From: CAXTPV01 sp964249405
GTDB lineage: Bacteria; Pseudomonadota; Alphaproteobacteria; Acetobacterales; Acetobacteraceae
Length of the DNA: 64,000 nt
NCBI GenBank assembly: GCA_964249405.1
Contig: CAXUBX010000001.1
Span: 8,071 to 72,070 of the forward strand
Reading direction: 5' to 3'
Positions 1 to 8,135 of this stretch are shown here, piece after piece. Position numbers and translations under genes: made by a program. The notes beneath the pieces were generated by a model. It searched no databases. It was given only the letters and a program-made list of their open reading frames with translations, and had not been told where the DNA came from. Positions within the stretch are counted from its first letter, which is position 1. Every line of letters starts with the position of its first letter.

Positions 1-294
1 CTTCTGGACCCCGGGCCGGGCGAGGCCGACCTGCTGACGCTCCGGGCCCTCCGGCTTCTCGGCGAGGCCGACGTGATCGTCCATGCGCCGGACGAGAGCC
101 CCTCGGTGCTCGAGGTCGCGCGACGCGACGCGACACGGGTCGTGCTGCCCGGTCCACAGGCCGGAACCCTCGTCGAACTCGGCCGGCAGGGGCGCCGCGT
201 GGTCCGGCTTCGCCCCTACGACGGCGAGCACCGGGCGCTCCGCGCCGCCGGCATCGCCGTCGAACACATTCCCGGAGTGCCAGCCCCGTCATGA
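1..294 (+). CDS. CysG-like uroporphyrinogen-III methyltransferase domain, 3' part only
   Basis: The reading frame is open from base 1, so the start lies outside the window. The visible 97 residues begin with DPGPGEADLLTLRALRLL, which matches the SAM-binding GAGPGDPDLLTLRA motif at the start of the tetrapyrrole methyltransferase domain of siroheme synthase (CysG/CobA), followed by ADVIVHA. In full-length enzymes this domain runs about 240 residues beyond the motif; here the protein stops about 95 residues after it, so the methyltransferase half looks truncated and may be inactive. An upstream precorrin-2 dehydrogenase/ferrochelatase part would be expected but cannot be seen. The stop overlaps the next start (ATGA). 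Confidence 0.7.
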   Translation, partial: LLDPGPGEADLLTLRALRLLGEADVIVHAPDESPSVLEVARRDATRVVLPGPQAGTLVELGRQGRRVVRLRPYDGEHRALRAAGIAVEHIPGVPAPS

Positions 295-893
295 CCCGAA
301 CCAGCCTGCCTGCACGCCGCCTCCGGGCGGCCCCCCTGATCACGGCGGCCATCCTCGGGGGGGCAGCGCCCGCGGCGCTGGCCGCCGCGTCGGCCGGAGG
401 GGTCACCTTTCCGCCTTCCGTCGACGAGGCCGGACGGACGCTGGTCGAGAACGGCGCCGGGTTGCGCGTCTTCTTCCTCGTGGTGGATGGCTACGCCTCC
501 GCGCTCTATCTCCCGCGCCCGGCGCATGACCTCTCCGACGTGCTGGCCGAGCCCGGCCCGAAGGAGATCCGCACCGTCTTCCTCCACGCCGCCTCGGCCG
601 AACAGCTCCGCCACGAACTCGCCCGGATCCACGACACCTACTGCGCCCATGCGGCCTGTCCGGCCTCTGACGAACGCGCCTACGCGACCCTGCTCTCCCA
701 TCAGGCGCCGGTCAGGGCCGGCGAAGGAGAGCAGATGCTCCTGACCGCCGGAGGCGTCACGGTCAGCCGGGACGGAGCACCCCCGTTCACGATCGCCGAT
801 CCGCATTTCGGCGACGCCCTGCTCGCCTCGATGCTCGGCCCGAGCGCACCGACGGCGCGTTACCGGCGCGGCCTGCTCGGGCTCGCGACCTGA
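291..893 (+). CDS. Exported chalcone isomerase-like protein
   Basis: 200 residues. An N-terminal signal peptide (arginine-rich start, hydrophobic ITAAILGGAAPAALAAASA) is followed by a chalcone-isomerase-like domain: an ENGAGLRVFFLVVDGYASALYLP segment matches the family pattern of a small strand-rich fold that in bacteria binds fatty-acid-like ligands or is of unknown role, rather than acting on flavonoids. The start ATG overlaps the stop of the CysG-like gene by 4 nt, suggesting translational coupling. The periplasmic location is inferred from the signal peptide. The substrate is unknown. Confidence 0.72.
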   Translation: MTRTSLPARRLRAAPLITAAILGGAAPAALAAASAGGVTFPPSVDEAGRTLVENGAGLRVFFLVVDGYASALYLPRPAHDLSDVLAEPGPKEIRTVFLHAASAEQLRHELARIHDTYCAHAACPASDERAYATLLSHQAPVRAGEGEQMLLTAGGVTVSRDGAPPFTIADPHFGDALLASMLGPSAPTARYRRGLLGLAT

Positions 894-917
894 GCGCGCC
901 GCGTGCTAGATCGCCCG

Positions 918-1442
918 ATGCCCGACATCGATCCCGATCTTCCGTTCCGGCCGGTCCGCGTCGCGGTCCTCACCGTGTCCGACACCCGCGATGTCGCGAC
1001 CGACACCTCGGGCGCCACCCTCGTCGAACGGCTGGAGGCGGCCGGTCACGTGCTTGCCGACCGTGCGCTGCTGCCCGACGAGGCGGACGCGATCGAGGCG
1101 AGGCTCCGCGTCTGGATCGCCGATCCCGGGATCGAGATCGTGCTGAGCACCGGCGGCACCGGGATCACCAGGCGCGACGTGACGCCGGAAGCCTTCGAGC
1201 GCGTGATCGACAAGCGGATCGAGGGCTTCGGCGAGCTGTTCCGCGCCCTCAGCTTCGCCAAGATCGGCACCTCGACGATCCAGTCGCGAGCGCTCGCGGG
1301 GGTCGCCGGCGGCACCCTGCTGTTCGCGCTCCCGGGGAGTCGCGGCGCCGTGATCGACGCCTGGGACGGGATCCTCGTCCATCAGCTCGACAACCGGTTC
1401 CGTCCCTGCAACTTCATCGAACTGCTGCCGCGCCTCGTCTGA
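918..1442 (+). CDS. moaB: Molybdenum cofactor biosynthesis protein MoaB
   Basis: 174 residues from ATG 918; an in-frame GTG at 903 would add five residues, but the family usually starts close to the first strand (RVAVLTVSDTR). The MoaB/MogA fold is clear: TVSDTRDVATDTSG near the N-terminus, the LSTGGTGITRRDVTPEA molybdopterin-binding motif around residue 78, and FALPGSRGAVIDAWDGIL near the C-terminus. The family adenylylates molybdopterin during Mo-cofactor synthesis (activity shown for related MogA; MoaB of some bacteria is less active). The short gap after the previous gene suggests a common transcript. Confidence 0.93.
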   Translation: MPDIDPDLPFRPVRVAVLTVSDTRDVATDTSGATLVERLEAAGHVLADRALLPDEADAIEARLRVWIADPGIEIVLSTGGTGITRRDVTPEAFERVIDKRIEGFGELFRALSFAKIGTSTIQSRALAGVAGGTLLFALPGSRGAVIDAWDGILVHQLDNRFRPCNFIELLPRLV

Positions 1443-1478
1443 GCGGGCAGACTGGATCGTCCCTGGGAAAGGTTTCCG

Positions 1479-1760
1479 ATGCTGACGAGTTCGACCGACC
1501 CCCACCCGCTTCTCGGCGCCGGGCTCGAGTTCCGTGATGCGCACGGGGCGGTGACGTCGCACGCGGCGGTGATCGCCGTGTTCCCGTCGAACAAGGACAG
1601 CGTCGGCGATCTCGCCCTGATCGAGCACCACGATCTCTTCAGCGGGCAGACCACCACGCGCCGGATCCTGCCGATCACCGAGCTCGCCGATCATCACTGG
1701 GTGTTCTTCGCCTCGATCGAGGCCCTGCAGGCCCATCACCGCGCCTTGCAGGGAGGCTGA
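1479..1760 (+). CDS. Unknown small protein (93 aa)
   Basis: Not recognised. A compact 93-residue protein without signal peptide or membrane segment, rich in His (LIEHHDLFSG, ADHHWVFFAS, QAHHRAL) and mixed in composition, which supports real coding. A purine-rich GGGAAAGG lies about 8 nt before the ATG. It sits between moaB and a cupin gene in the same direction with short gaps, so co-transcription is likely. The His pairs could bind metal, but this is only a guess. Confidence 0.6.
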   Translation: MLTSSTDPHPLLGAGLEFRDAHGAVTSHAAVIAVFPSNKDSVGDLALIEHHDLFSGQTTTRRILPITELADHHWVFFASIEALQAHHRALQGG

Positions 1761-1769
1761 CGGGACCCG

Positions 1770-2192
1770 ATGACCGGACAGAGTGCCCGCTTCGACACCG
1801 CCGCGATCGCGGCATCGTTCCCGTCCGCGGCCGACACGCTCCTCCTCGACACCACGCTGACCAGCGAGGATGCGGCGAGCACGCGGATCTTCCGGGTCTA
1901 TCGGCCGACCCCGCCGCACTATCACGCCACGTGCGACGAGCATCTCTACGTCCTGTCCGGACGCGGCGTGTTCTGGGCGGGAAGCGAGACGGAACGCGCG
2001 CCGTTCGAGCCGGGCCACCTTCTCTTCTTCCGGCGGCGCGTCGTTCACGCGGTCCCGGAGATCGAGGCCGGCGAACCCGTGGTGTTCCTCGCGGTGGACA
2101 CGCCGAGGCGCGACCCGCGCGACGTGATCTTCGTGAACGAGGGCGACGGCACGCCGGAGAGCTTCATCGCGGACCGGGACAAGGCTGGCTGA
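1770..2192 (+). CDS. Cupin-domain protein
   Basis: 140 residues forming one small beta-barrel cupin. Motif 1 is HYHATCDEHLYVLSGRG (two His and a Glu as metal ligands around residues 49-56), and motif 2 is PFEPGHLLFFRRRVVHAV with the third His near residue 91. All usual metal ligands appear present, so a metal-binding dioxygenase, isomerase or sensor role is possible; the substrate cannot be read from sequence. It ends 6 nt from the convergent stop of the VOC gene. Confidence 0.82.
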   Translation: MTGQSARFDTAAIAASFPSAADTLLLDTTLTSEDAASTRIFRVYRPTPPHYHATCDEHLYVLSGRGVFWAGSETERAPFEPGHLLFFRRRVVHAVPEIEAGEPVVFLAVDTPRRDPRDVIFVNEGDGTPESFIADRDKAG

Positions 2193-2198
2193 GCGCGC

Positions 2199-3125
2199 TC
2201 AGGCGCCGGTCACCATCACCAGGTGACCGTCCGGGTCGTGCAGCAGGGCTGCCCGGCCGCCGCGTTCGAGGGGCACGGCGTGGCGCGACACGAAGCGGAG
2301 TCGCCTCTCGATCGCCTCGTCCACCACCTGGTCGAGGTCGGCGACCGCGATCACGAGGCGGGTCGCCGCGATGTCGTTCGGCCGCGCGGTCACCGCGATC
2401 GGCCGACCGGTCGCGGGGATGCGGTTGCAGAGGAACTCGACATGCGGCGAGGCGGGATCGGCCGTCGAGAGCGCCGTCACCTCGACGACCGCGTTGAAGC
2501 TCCCGTCGAGCGCCTCCTGCTCCGGCCCGACGTTCCGCGAACGGGCGCCGACCGTCAGCCCGAGCAGGCCGGCATAGAACGCCTCGGATCGCGCGGTGTC
2601 CGCGACCGCGATCGCCGAGTGGTCGATGCCGAGGACCGGCGGGCCGGCGGGCCGGCCGGCCCATTTGCGCGGTCTCTTGGCGGCCGGAAACTGGAGCAGC
2701 TCCAGGGGATGCCCCTCCGGATCGCGGAACTTGATCGCGGTGACGCCACCCGAGGCCGCGGGAAGCGTGACCGGGCGGTCGGACCCGATCGGTCGCCCGC
2801 CCGCGTCGCGGGCCCGCGACCAGGCGCGCTCGATGTCGTCGGTGACCATGGCGAAATGCTGGAACCAGAGATCGTCGCTCCGGCTGTCGGGGGGGTAGGC
2901 GAGGCCCGGCTCGTCGAATGACTGGAGCTCGATCCGCTCGTCGCCGATCCCGAGCGTCGCGACGACCGCGCGCACGCCCCGGAGGCCGAACAGACGCGCG
3001 AAATCCTCGCCGCTCGCCTGCCCCTTGTCGAGTACCGCGAAGCCGAACGCATCCACGTAGAAACGCGCGAGGCGGTCGGCGTCGCTCACCGTGAGCCCGA
3101 CATGGCTGAGCCGCTGCGCCGTCAC
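2199..3125 (-). CDS. Two-domain VOC (glyoxalase/dioxygenase-like) protein
   Basis: 308 residues from GTG 3125, chosen because it overlaps the stop of the upstream SMP-30 gene as GTGA; an ATG at 3146 would add seven residues. Two vicinal-oxygen-chelate modules are visible: RLSHVGLTVSDADRLARFYVDAFGF at the start and GIDHSAIAVADTARSEAFYAGLLGL in the middle, each followed by strand-rich sequence with DPEGHPLELLQFP and DPDGHLVMV endings. The family includes glyoxalases, extradiol dioxygenases and resistance proteins; two fused modules make one active site. The neighbouring lactonase suggests a catabolic role, unproven. Confidence 0.82.
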   Translation of the reverse strand: MTAQRLSHVGLTVSDADRLARFYVDAFGFAVLDKGQASGEDFARLFGLRGVRAVVATLGIGDERIELQSFDEPGLAYPPDSRSDDLWFQHFAMVTDDIERAWSRARDAGGRPIGSDRPVTLPAASGGVTAIKFRDPEGHPLELLQFPAAKRPRKWAGRPAGPPVLGIDHSAIAVADTARSEAFYAGLLGLTVGARSRNVGPEQEALDGSFNAVVEVTALSTADPASPHVEFLCNRIPATGRPIAVTARPNDIAATRLVIAVADLDQVVDEAIERRLRFVSRHAVPLERGGRAALLHDPDGHLVMVTGA

Positions 3126-4027
3126 GGCCAGGACGCGCCGCGGCAACCGAGGAAGATCGCATGGAGCGTGTCGGACGCCGCGATGAACAGGCGGCTCCGT
3201 GCCGTGCCGCCGAAAGCCACGTTCGACACCGTCTTCGGGACCATCACCTTGCCGAGCAGCGAACCGTCCGGGCCGATGCAGTGGACGCCGTCGGCCGCCG
3301 AGCTCCAGAGATTGCCATGCTCGTCGATCCTGAACCCGTCGGCGTAGCCGGGCTCGACCTTGTGGAAGATGTCACCACCGCTGAGCCGGCCCTCCGGGGA
3401 GACGTCGAACGCGCGGATGAATTGCTTCGGGGGCGCCTCGCCGGACTGATCGCCGGTCTCCGCGACGTAGAGACGCGTCTCGTCGGGCGAGAAGGCGAGC
3501 CCATTGGGTCCGTCGAAATCGTCGGCGACCGCCTCCAGCGCGCCACGGTCGGGATCGAGCCTGTAGACACGCGGCCGCTGCTCGGAACGCTGGCGTCCGC
3601 CCTCGTAGTCGGTCGAGATGCCGTAGAGCGGATCGGTGAACCAGATCGTTCCGTCGCCCTTCACCACGAGGTCGTTCGGCGCGTTGAGCCGACGGCCCTC
3701 GAAACGATCGGCCAGCGTCGTGATCCGCCCGTCATGCTCGATCCGGAAGATGCCGCGGTCGTGGTGGGAGCAGAACACGACCCGGCCCAGGCGGTCGAGC
3801 GCCTGGCCGTTCGCGTAGCGTGACGGCACGCGGAACGGGGTCGCGCCCTCCTCGTCCGACCAGCGCATGGTCCGGTTGCTCGGGATGTCCTGGAACAGCA
3901 GCGCGTTCCAGGCGCCGACCCAGACCGGCCCTTCCAGCCAGCGGAAGCCCGAGGCGAGCGTCTCCAGCGACGCATTGCCCAGGATGAGGCGCCCGAACCG
4001 CGGCGATCGAACGTCGAAGCCGTCCAT
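3122..4027 (-). CDS. SMP-30/gluconolactonase family lactone hydrolase
   Basis: 301 residues, normal for the family. A six-bladed propeller is indicated by repeated strand patterns: FRWLEGPVWVGAWNALLFQDIPSNRTMRW at the N-terminus (the conserved Glu is a metal ligand), LNAPNDLVVKGDGTIWFTDPLYGI in the middle (Asn/Asp ligands) and GPNGLAFSPDETRLYVAET. These calcium- or zinc-dependent enzymes open sugar and other lactones. No signal peptide, so cytoplasmic. It is first in a two-gene unit with the VOC gene (4-nt overlap) and divergent from nadA. Confidence 0.85.
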   Translation of the reverse strand: MDGFDVRSPRFGRLILGNASLETLASGFRWLEGPVWVGAWNALLFQDIPSNRTMRWSDEEGATPFRVPSRYANGQALDRLGRVVFCSHHDRGIFRIEHDGRITTLADRFEGRRLNAPNDLVVKGDGTIWFTDPLYGISTDYEGGRQRSEQRPRVYRLDPDRGALEAVADDFDGPNGLAFSPDETRLYVAETGDQSGEAPPKQFIRAFDVSPEGRLSGGDIFHKVEPGYADGFRIDEHGNLWSSAADGVHCIGPDGSLLGKVMVPKTVSNVAFGGTARSRLFIAASDTLHAIFLGCRGASWP

Positions 4028-4120
4028 GGCGGTTCGAACGTGCGGCCCCGAGGATTGGTTCGGTTGGCCCGGGCGCGCTTGACACGACCTTCGCGTCGGC
4101 CCACCTCTGGCAGCGTTCAG

Positions 4121-4141
4121 TTATGCTCAAATCGAGCATAA
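4121..4141. promoter_or_regulatory. Candidate operator of the nadABC operon
   Basis: A perfect inverted repeat, TTATGCTC then five bases then GAGCATAA, lies 26 nt before the nadA start codon. The left arm contains TATGCT, which could double as a -10 element, so a bound repressor would block transcription. NAD-biosynthesis operons of alphaproteobacteria are known to be controlled by repressors such as NadQ; assignment to NadQ is inference from position and symmetry, not from a comparison. Confidence 0.65.
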
Positions 4142-4167
4142 CCCATGACGAGCCGGAAGATCACTTC

Positions 4168-5160
4168 ATGAACCTTCCCCTGTCCCGCGACCTGCTCGAC
4201 CGTCTTGCCCCGGTCTACGACCGGGTGAGCGCGGTCATCCCGCCCTTCGAGTGGGCGGGCTTCGCCGAGGATGTCGATGCCATCCTGCGGCTCAAGCGCG
4301 AGCGGAACGCCGTGGTGCTCGCGCACAACTATCAGACCCCGGAGATCTTCCATGGCGTCGCCGACATCACGGGCGACAGCCTGCTGCTCGCCCGCGAGGC
4401 GGCGCGCACCGCTTCCGACGTGATCGTCGTCGCGGGCGTCCACTTCATGGGCGAGACCGCGAAGCTCCTGAACCCCGGTCGCACCGTGATCGTGCCCGAC
4501 CACCGGGCCGGCTGCTCGCTCGCCGAGAGCATCACGCCCGAAGACGTCCGAGCGCTGCGGACCCTCCATCCGGGCGTTCCGGTCGTCACCTACGTGAACA
4601 CCTCGGCGGCGGTGAAGGCCGAGAGCGACATCTGCTGCACCTCGGGCAACGCGGTCCGGGTGGTGGAAAGCCTCGGCGTCCCCGAGGTGATCATGATCCC
4701 GGACGAGTTCCTGGCCCGGAACGTCCAGAAGGACACCGCGGTCCGCATCATCCCCTGGCGTGGCCATTGCGAGGTGCACGAACGCTTCACCGCCGACGAC
4801 GTCCGCGCCTTCCGGGACGCCCATCCGGGGGTGGTGGTGCTCGCCCATCCGGAGTGCCCGCCCGAGGTGGTGGCGGAGGCCGACATGGCGGGCTCGACGG
4901 CGCACATGGCGGATTGGGTGGCCCGTGAAGCCCCCACGACCGCGCTGCTGCTCACCGAATGCTCGATGAGCGACAACATCGCGGTGATGAACCCGCGGAC
5001 CCGCTTCGTGCGACCCTGCAATCTCTGTCCGCACATGAAGCGGATCACGCTCGGCAACATCCGCTCGTCGCTTGAGACGCTGGAGGGCGCGATCACCGTG
5101 CCCGACGACGTCGCCGAGCGGGCACGCCTCGCCGTCGAGCGGATGCTCGCGGTCCACTGA
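4168..5160 (+). CDS. nadA: Quinolinate synthase NadA
   Basis: 330 residues. ATG 4168 is preferred over an in-frame ATG at 4123, because the latter lies inside the inverted repeat and 4168 has GGAAGA seven bases upstream. NadA condenses iminoaspartate with dihydroxyacetone phosphate to quinolinate in the cytoplasm using a [4Fe-4S] cluster. Hallmarks: VLAHNYQTPEI near the N-terminus, DHRAGCSLAE, CCTSGN, HPECPP and the C-terminal RPCNLCPHMK, which together supply the cluster cysteines. First gene of nadABC; nadB follows after 13 nt. Confidence 0.97.
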   Translation: MNLPLSRDLLDRLAPVYDRVSAVIPPFEWAGFAEDVDAILRLKRERNAVVLAHNYQTPEIFHGVADITGDSLLLAREAARTASDVIVVAGVHFMGETAKLLNPGRTVIVPDHRAGCSLAESITPEDVRALRTLHPGVPVVTYVNTSAAVKAESDICCTSGNAVRVVESLGVPEVIMIPDEFLARNVQKDTAVRIIPWRGHCEVHERFTADDVRAFRDAHPGVVVLAHPECPPEVVAEADMAGSTAHMADWVAREAPTTALLLTECSMSDNIAVMNPRTRFVRPCNLCPHMKRITLGNIRSSLETLEGAITVPDDVAERARLAVERMLAVH

Positions 5161-5173
5161 AAGTCGAACCCCG

Positions 5174-6763
5174 ATGACCATCGTCCCGTTCGACCCGCCC
5201 GTCCCCGTCGACGGACCGGTCATCGTCGGCGCCGGCCTCGCCGGCCTCTCGGCAGCGCTGGCGCTCGCGCCCCGCCCCTGCCTCGTGCTGGCCGCGAGCC
5301 CACTCGGTACCGGGTGCTCGACCGGCTGGGCGCAGGGCGGCATCGCCGCCGCGGTCGGGGTCGACGACGATCCCGCGCTTCATCTCGCCGACACGGTCGC
5401 CGCCGCCGATGGGCTCGCCGACCCGGACGCCGCGCGATCGATCCTCGACCAGGGTCCGGACGCGATCGCGCGGCTCGCCCGCCTCGGCGTCCGCTTCGAC
5501 CGTGACGAGGCCGGCGCGCTCCGCCTCGGCCTCGAGGCCGCGCACGGCAGACGGCGGATCGTGCATGCCGATGGCGACGGCACCGGGCGCGAGATTCTAC
5601 GCGCGATGGTCGAGGCCGTCCGGCGCACGACGTCGATCACCGTGCGCGAAGGGCTGGCCGCACGTCGCCTGCTGCTCGATGCGCGTGGTCGCGTCGCCGG
5701 CGTCCTCGCGGTCCGCGACGCGGACGGCGCGTCGATCACGTTCCGGACCGGCGCGGTCGTCCTCGCGACCGGAGGCATCGGTGCGCTCTGGGCGCATACC
5801 ACCAACCCGACGGGCGCACGCGGCAACGGGATCGCGCTCGCCGCCCGCGCCGGCGCGCGCCTCGCCGAGCTGGAGTTCGTCCAGTTCCACCCGACCGCGA
5901 TCGACGCCGGACGCGACCCGATGCCGCTCGCCTCCGAAGCGGTCCGGGGCGAGGGCGCGCATCTCGTCGACGAGACCGGCCACCGCTTCATGCTCGACTG
6001 CGGCGAGGCGCAGGGCCGGGCCGAGCTCGCGCCCCGCGACGTCGTCGCCCGCGCGGTCGCGGCACGCATCGCGAGCGGCCATCGCGTGTTCCTCGACGCG
6101 AGGGACGCGCTCGGCGCCCGGTTTCCGCAGCGCTTCCCCTCGGTCCATGCACTCTGCGTGTCGGCCGGGATCGATCCGTGCACGGCACCGATCCCGATCC
6201 GGCCGGCGCTGCACTACGCGATGGGCGGCGTCAGCGTCGACGGCGACGGTCGCAGCACCGTCGCCGGCCTGTTCGCGGTCGGCGAGACGGCGGCGACCGG
6301 GCTGCATGGCGCGAACCGGCTCGCGAGCAATTCCCTGCTCGAAGCCGCGGTGACCGGCGAGCGCGCCGGGCGGCTGCTTCGCGACGGCTCCCTGGCCGCG
6401 CCGCGCCCGTCGGGACGGGCGTCGCTTGCGCCAGGCCGCGGACGCGAGGTCACGCCGATCCGGCTCGCGATGGAACGCGGCTTCGGCGTGCTCCGCGACG
6501 AGGCGGGAATGCGGCGAGCGGCGGCGGCGCTCGACAGGCTCCGCGGCGATCCGGCGATCGACGAGCTGGCGCTCGATGCCGCCCGCCTGGTCGCCGCGAG
6601 CGCGCTGGCCCGCGCCGAGAGCCGCGGCGCCCACGCCCGCACCGATCATCCCGGCCGCGACGGAACGCCGCGCCGGCGGTTCACCACGCTGGCCGAGGCC
6701 GACGCCGTGCTCGCCGCCGCGGCCGAACCCCGTCCCCATGCCGGCCTGCGGGGACGCGCATGA
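5174..6763 (+). CDS. nadB: L-aspartate oxidase NadB
   Basis: 529 residues from ATG 5174. NadB oxidises L-aspartate to iminoaspartate with FAD, feeding NadA. The N-terminal dinucleotide-binding motif VIVGAGLAGLSAALAL is followed by STGWAQGGIAAA; ELEFVQFHPTAI, LVDETGHRFM, HYAMGGVSVD and TGLHGANRLASNSLLEA are characteristic of the fumarate reductase/aspartate oxidase family and of NadB in particular. The C-terminal helical region ends with RAESRGAHARTDHP. The stop overlaps the nadC start (ATGA), giving tight coupling. Length is normal. Confidence 0.96.
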   Translation: MTIVPFDPPVPVDGPVIVGAGLAGLSAALALAPRPCLVLAASPLGTGCSTGWAQGGIAAAVGVDDDPALHLADTVAAADGLADPDAARSILDQGPDAIARLARLGVRFDRDEAGALRLGLEAAHGRRRIVHADGDGTGREILRAMVEAVRRTTSITVREGLAARRLLLDARGRVAGVLAVRDADGASITFRTGAVVLATGGIGALWAHTTNPTGARGNGIALAARAGARLAELEFVQFHPTAIDAGRDPMPLASEAVRGEGAHLVDETGHRFMLDCGEAQGRAELAPRDVVARAVAARIASGHRVFLDARDALGARFPQRFPSVHALCVSAGIDPCTAPIPIRPALHYAMGGVSVDGDGRSTVAGLFAVGETAATGLHGANRLASNSLLEAAVTGERAGRLLRDGSLAAPRPSGRASLAPGRGREVTPIRLAMERGFGVLRDEAGMRRAAAALDRLRGDPAIDELALDAARLVAASALARAESRGAHARTDHPGRDGTPRRRFTTLAEADAVLAAAAEPRPHAGLRGRA

Positions 6764-7596
6764 TCCCCGACAGCCTCGTCGAGCCGATCGTCCGTGCGGC
6801 GCTCGCCGAGGATCTCGGCCGCGCCGGCGACATCACGGCGAACGCCGTGATACCGGAGGACACGGTCGCGGCGCTCGCGCTGACCGCGCGCGAACCCGGC
6901 GTGCTCGCCGGATCCCAGGCCGCCCGGATCGCCTTCCGTCTGGTCGACGAACGCATCCGCGTCACCCCGGTGCTCGCGGACGGAGCGACGCTCCGGCCGG
7001 GCGACGTGATCGCGCGCGTCGACGGGCCGGCCCGCTCCATCCTCACCGCCGAGCGGACCGCCCTCAACTTCATGGGCCAGCTCTCCGGCGTCGCCAGCGC
7101 GACCGCCTCCCTGGTCCGCGCGATCGGCCACACGAAGGCGCGGATCACCGACACCAGGAAGACCGTGCCGGGTCTGCGCGCGCTCCAGAAGGAGGCGGTG
7201 CGCCTCGGCGGCGGCCGCAACCACCGCTTCGGCCTCGACGACGCGATCCTGATCAAGGACAACCATGTCGCGATCGCCGGCGGCGTGCGCGAGGCGGTGC
7301 TGCGGGCGCGCGCGGCGGCAGGGCATCTGGTGGTGATCGAGCTCGAGGTCGACACGCTCGACCAGCTGCGCGACGCGCTCTCGCTCGGCGTCGGCCACGT
7401 GCTGCTCGACAACATGGCCCCCGCGATGCTGCGGGACGCCGTCCGGATCAACGAACGGCGCGCGGTGCTGGAAGCCTCGGGCCGCGTGAGCCCGGACAGT
7501 GTCGTCGCGATCGCCGAGACCGGCGTCGACCTGATCGCGGTCGGCTGGCTGACCCATAGCGCCCGCGTGCTCGATATCGGCCTCGACGAGCCCTGA
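6760..7596 (+). CDS. nadC: Nicotinate-nucleotide pyrophosphorylase NadC
   Basis: 278 residues, the usual length. It converts quinolinate and PRPP to nicotinate mononucleotide and CO2, completing the pathway begun by the two preceding genes. Family motifs: ALAEDLGRAGDIT near residue 12, AERTALNFMGQLSGVA, the TRKTVPGLRALQKEAVRLGG segment lining the active site, HRFGLDDAILIKDNH, and IELEVDTLDQ. The start is embedded in the nadB stop. The stop is 8 nt from the convergent DUF1697 gene. Confidence 0.96.
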   Translation: MIPDSLVEPIVRAALAEDLGRAGDITANAVIPEDTVAALALTAREPGVLAGSQAARIAFRLVDERIRVTPVLADGATLRPGDVIARVDGPARSILTAERTALNFMGQLSGVASATASLVRAIGHTKARITDTRKTVPGLRALQKEAVRLGGGRNHRFGLDDAILIKDNHVAIAGGVREAVLRARAAAGHLVVIELEVDTLDQLRDALSLGVGHVLLDNMAPAMLRDAVRINERRAVLEASGRVSPDSVVAIAETGVDLIAVGWLTHSARVLDIGLDEP

Positions 7597-7604
7597 GCCC
7601 AAGA

Positions 7605-8105
7605 TCAGGAAGCGGCGAGCCGGGTCACGGTGCGGAGGTTCCTCGTGGTTCCGGCCCTCGCCCACGTCGGCAGCACGAGGCGGGACCGCCCGATCCCGTC
7701 CGGGTAGTGGACGAACAGCGTTCCGGCGACGATCCGGAGCGCCTCGCCGCCCGGTCCGGCCGCCTCCGTCGCGGCTTCGTCCGGCGGCGGCGAGGCGGTG
7801 AACACCACGCCGATTTTGGCGGGGTCGGCCGCGGGGAACGGGTTGGCTTCGACGACACCGCGGAGGGCGGACCTCGGTCGGATCACCACCGTGACCGGAG
7901 CTTCCATGTGCGTCCGGAGCGATGCCGCGAGCCGGGACGCCGCCGCGGCCTCGTCCATCGCGGTTTCGAACACCAGGTTGCCGCTCTGCCCGACGGTGCG
8001 CACGTCGAGGAGGCCGGCCTCCGAGGCGAGCGCCTTCAGCGCTTCCATCTTCAGCATGCCCGTCCCGCCGACGTTCACCGCCCGGAGAAACGCAACCATC
8101 AGCAT
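7605..8105 (-). CDS. DUF1697 domain protein
   Basis: 166 residues matching DUF1697 along its length: AFLRAVNVGGTGMLKMEALKAL at the N-terminus (family pattern LRGINVGGxxxixMaxL), VRTVGQSGNLVFET, and the C-terminal WARAGTTRNLRTVTRLA that corresponds to the family's GTtRNwnTv ending. The function of DUF1697 is not established. It is transcribed alone, convergent with nadC and divergent from the SDR gene 30 nt away. Confidence 0.85.
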   Translation of the reverse strand: MLMVAFLRAVNVGGTGMLKMEALKALASEAGLLDVRTVGQSGNLVFETAMDEAAAASRLAASLRTHMEAPVTVVIRPRSALRGVVEANPFPAADPAKIGVVFTASPPPDEAATEAAGPGGEALRIVAGTLFVHYPDGIGRSRLVLPTWARAGTTRNLRTVTRLAAS

Positions 8106-8135
8106 GGCGACGAGCTTCGGTCAGACGATCAACGA

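Noticed and set aside
4079..4084. TTGACA as the -35 box of nadA
   Set aside because: The hexamer is perfect but no -10-like sequence lies 16-18 bases downstream; the TATGCT in the operator is 37 bases away, too far.
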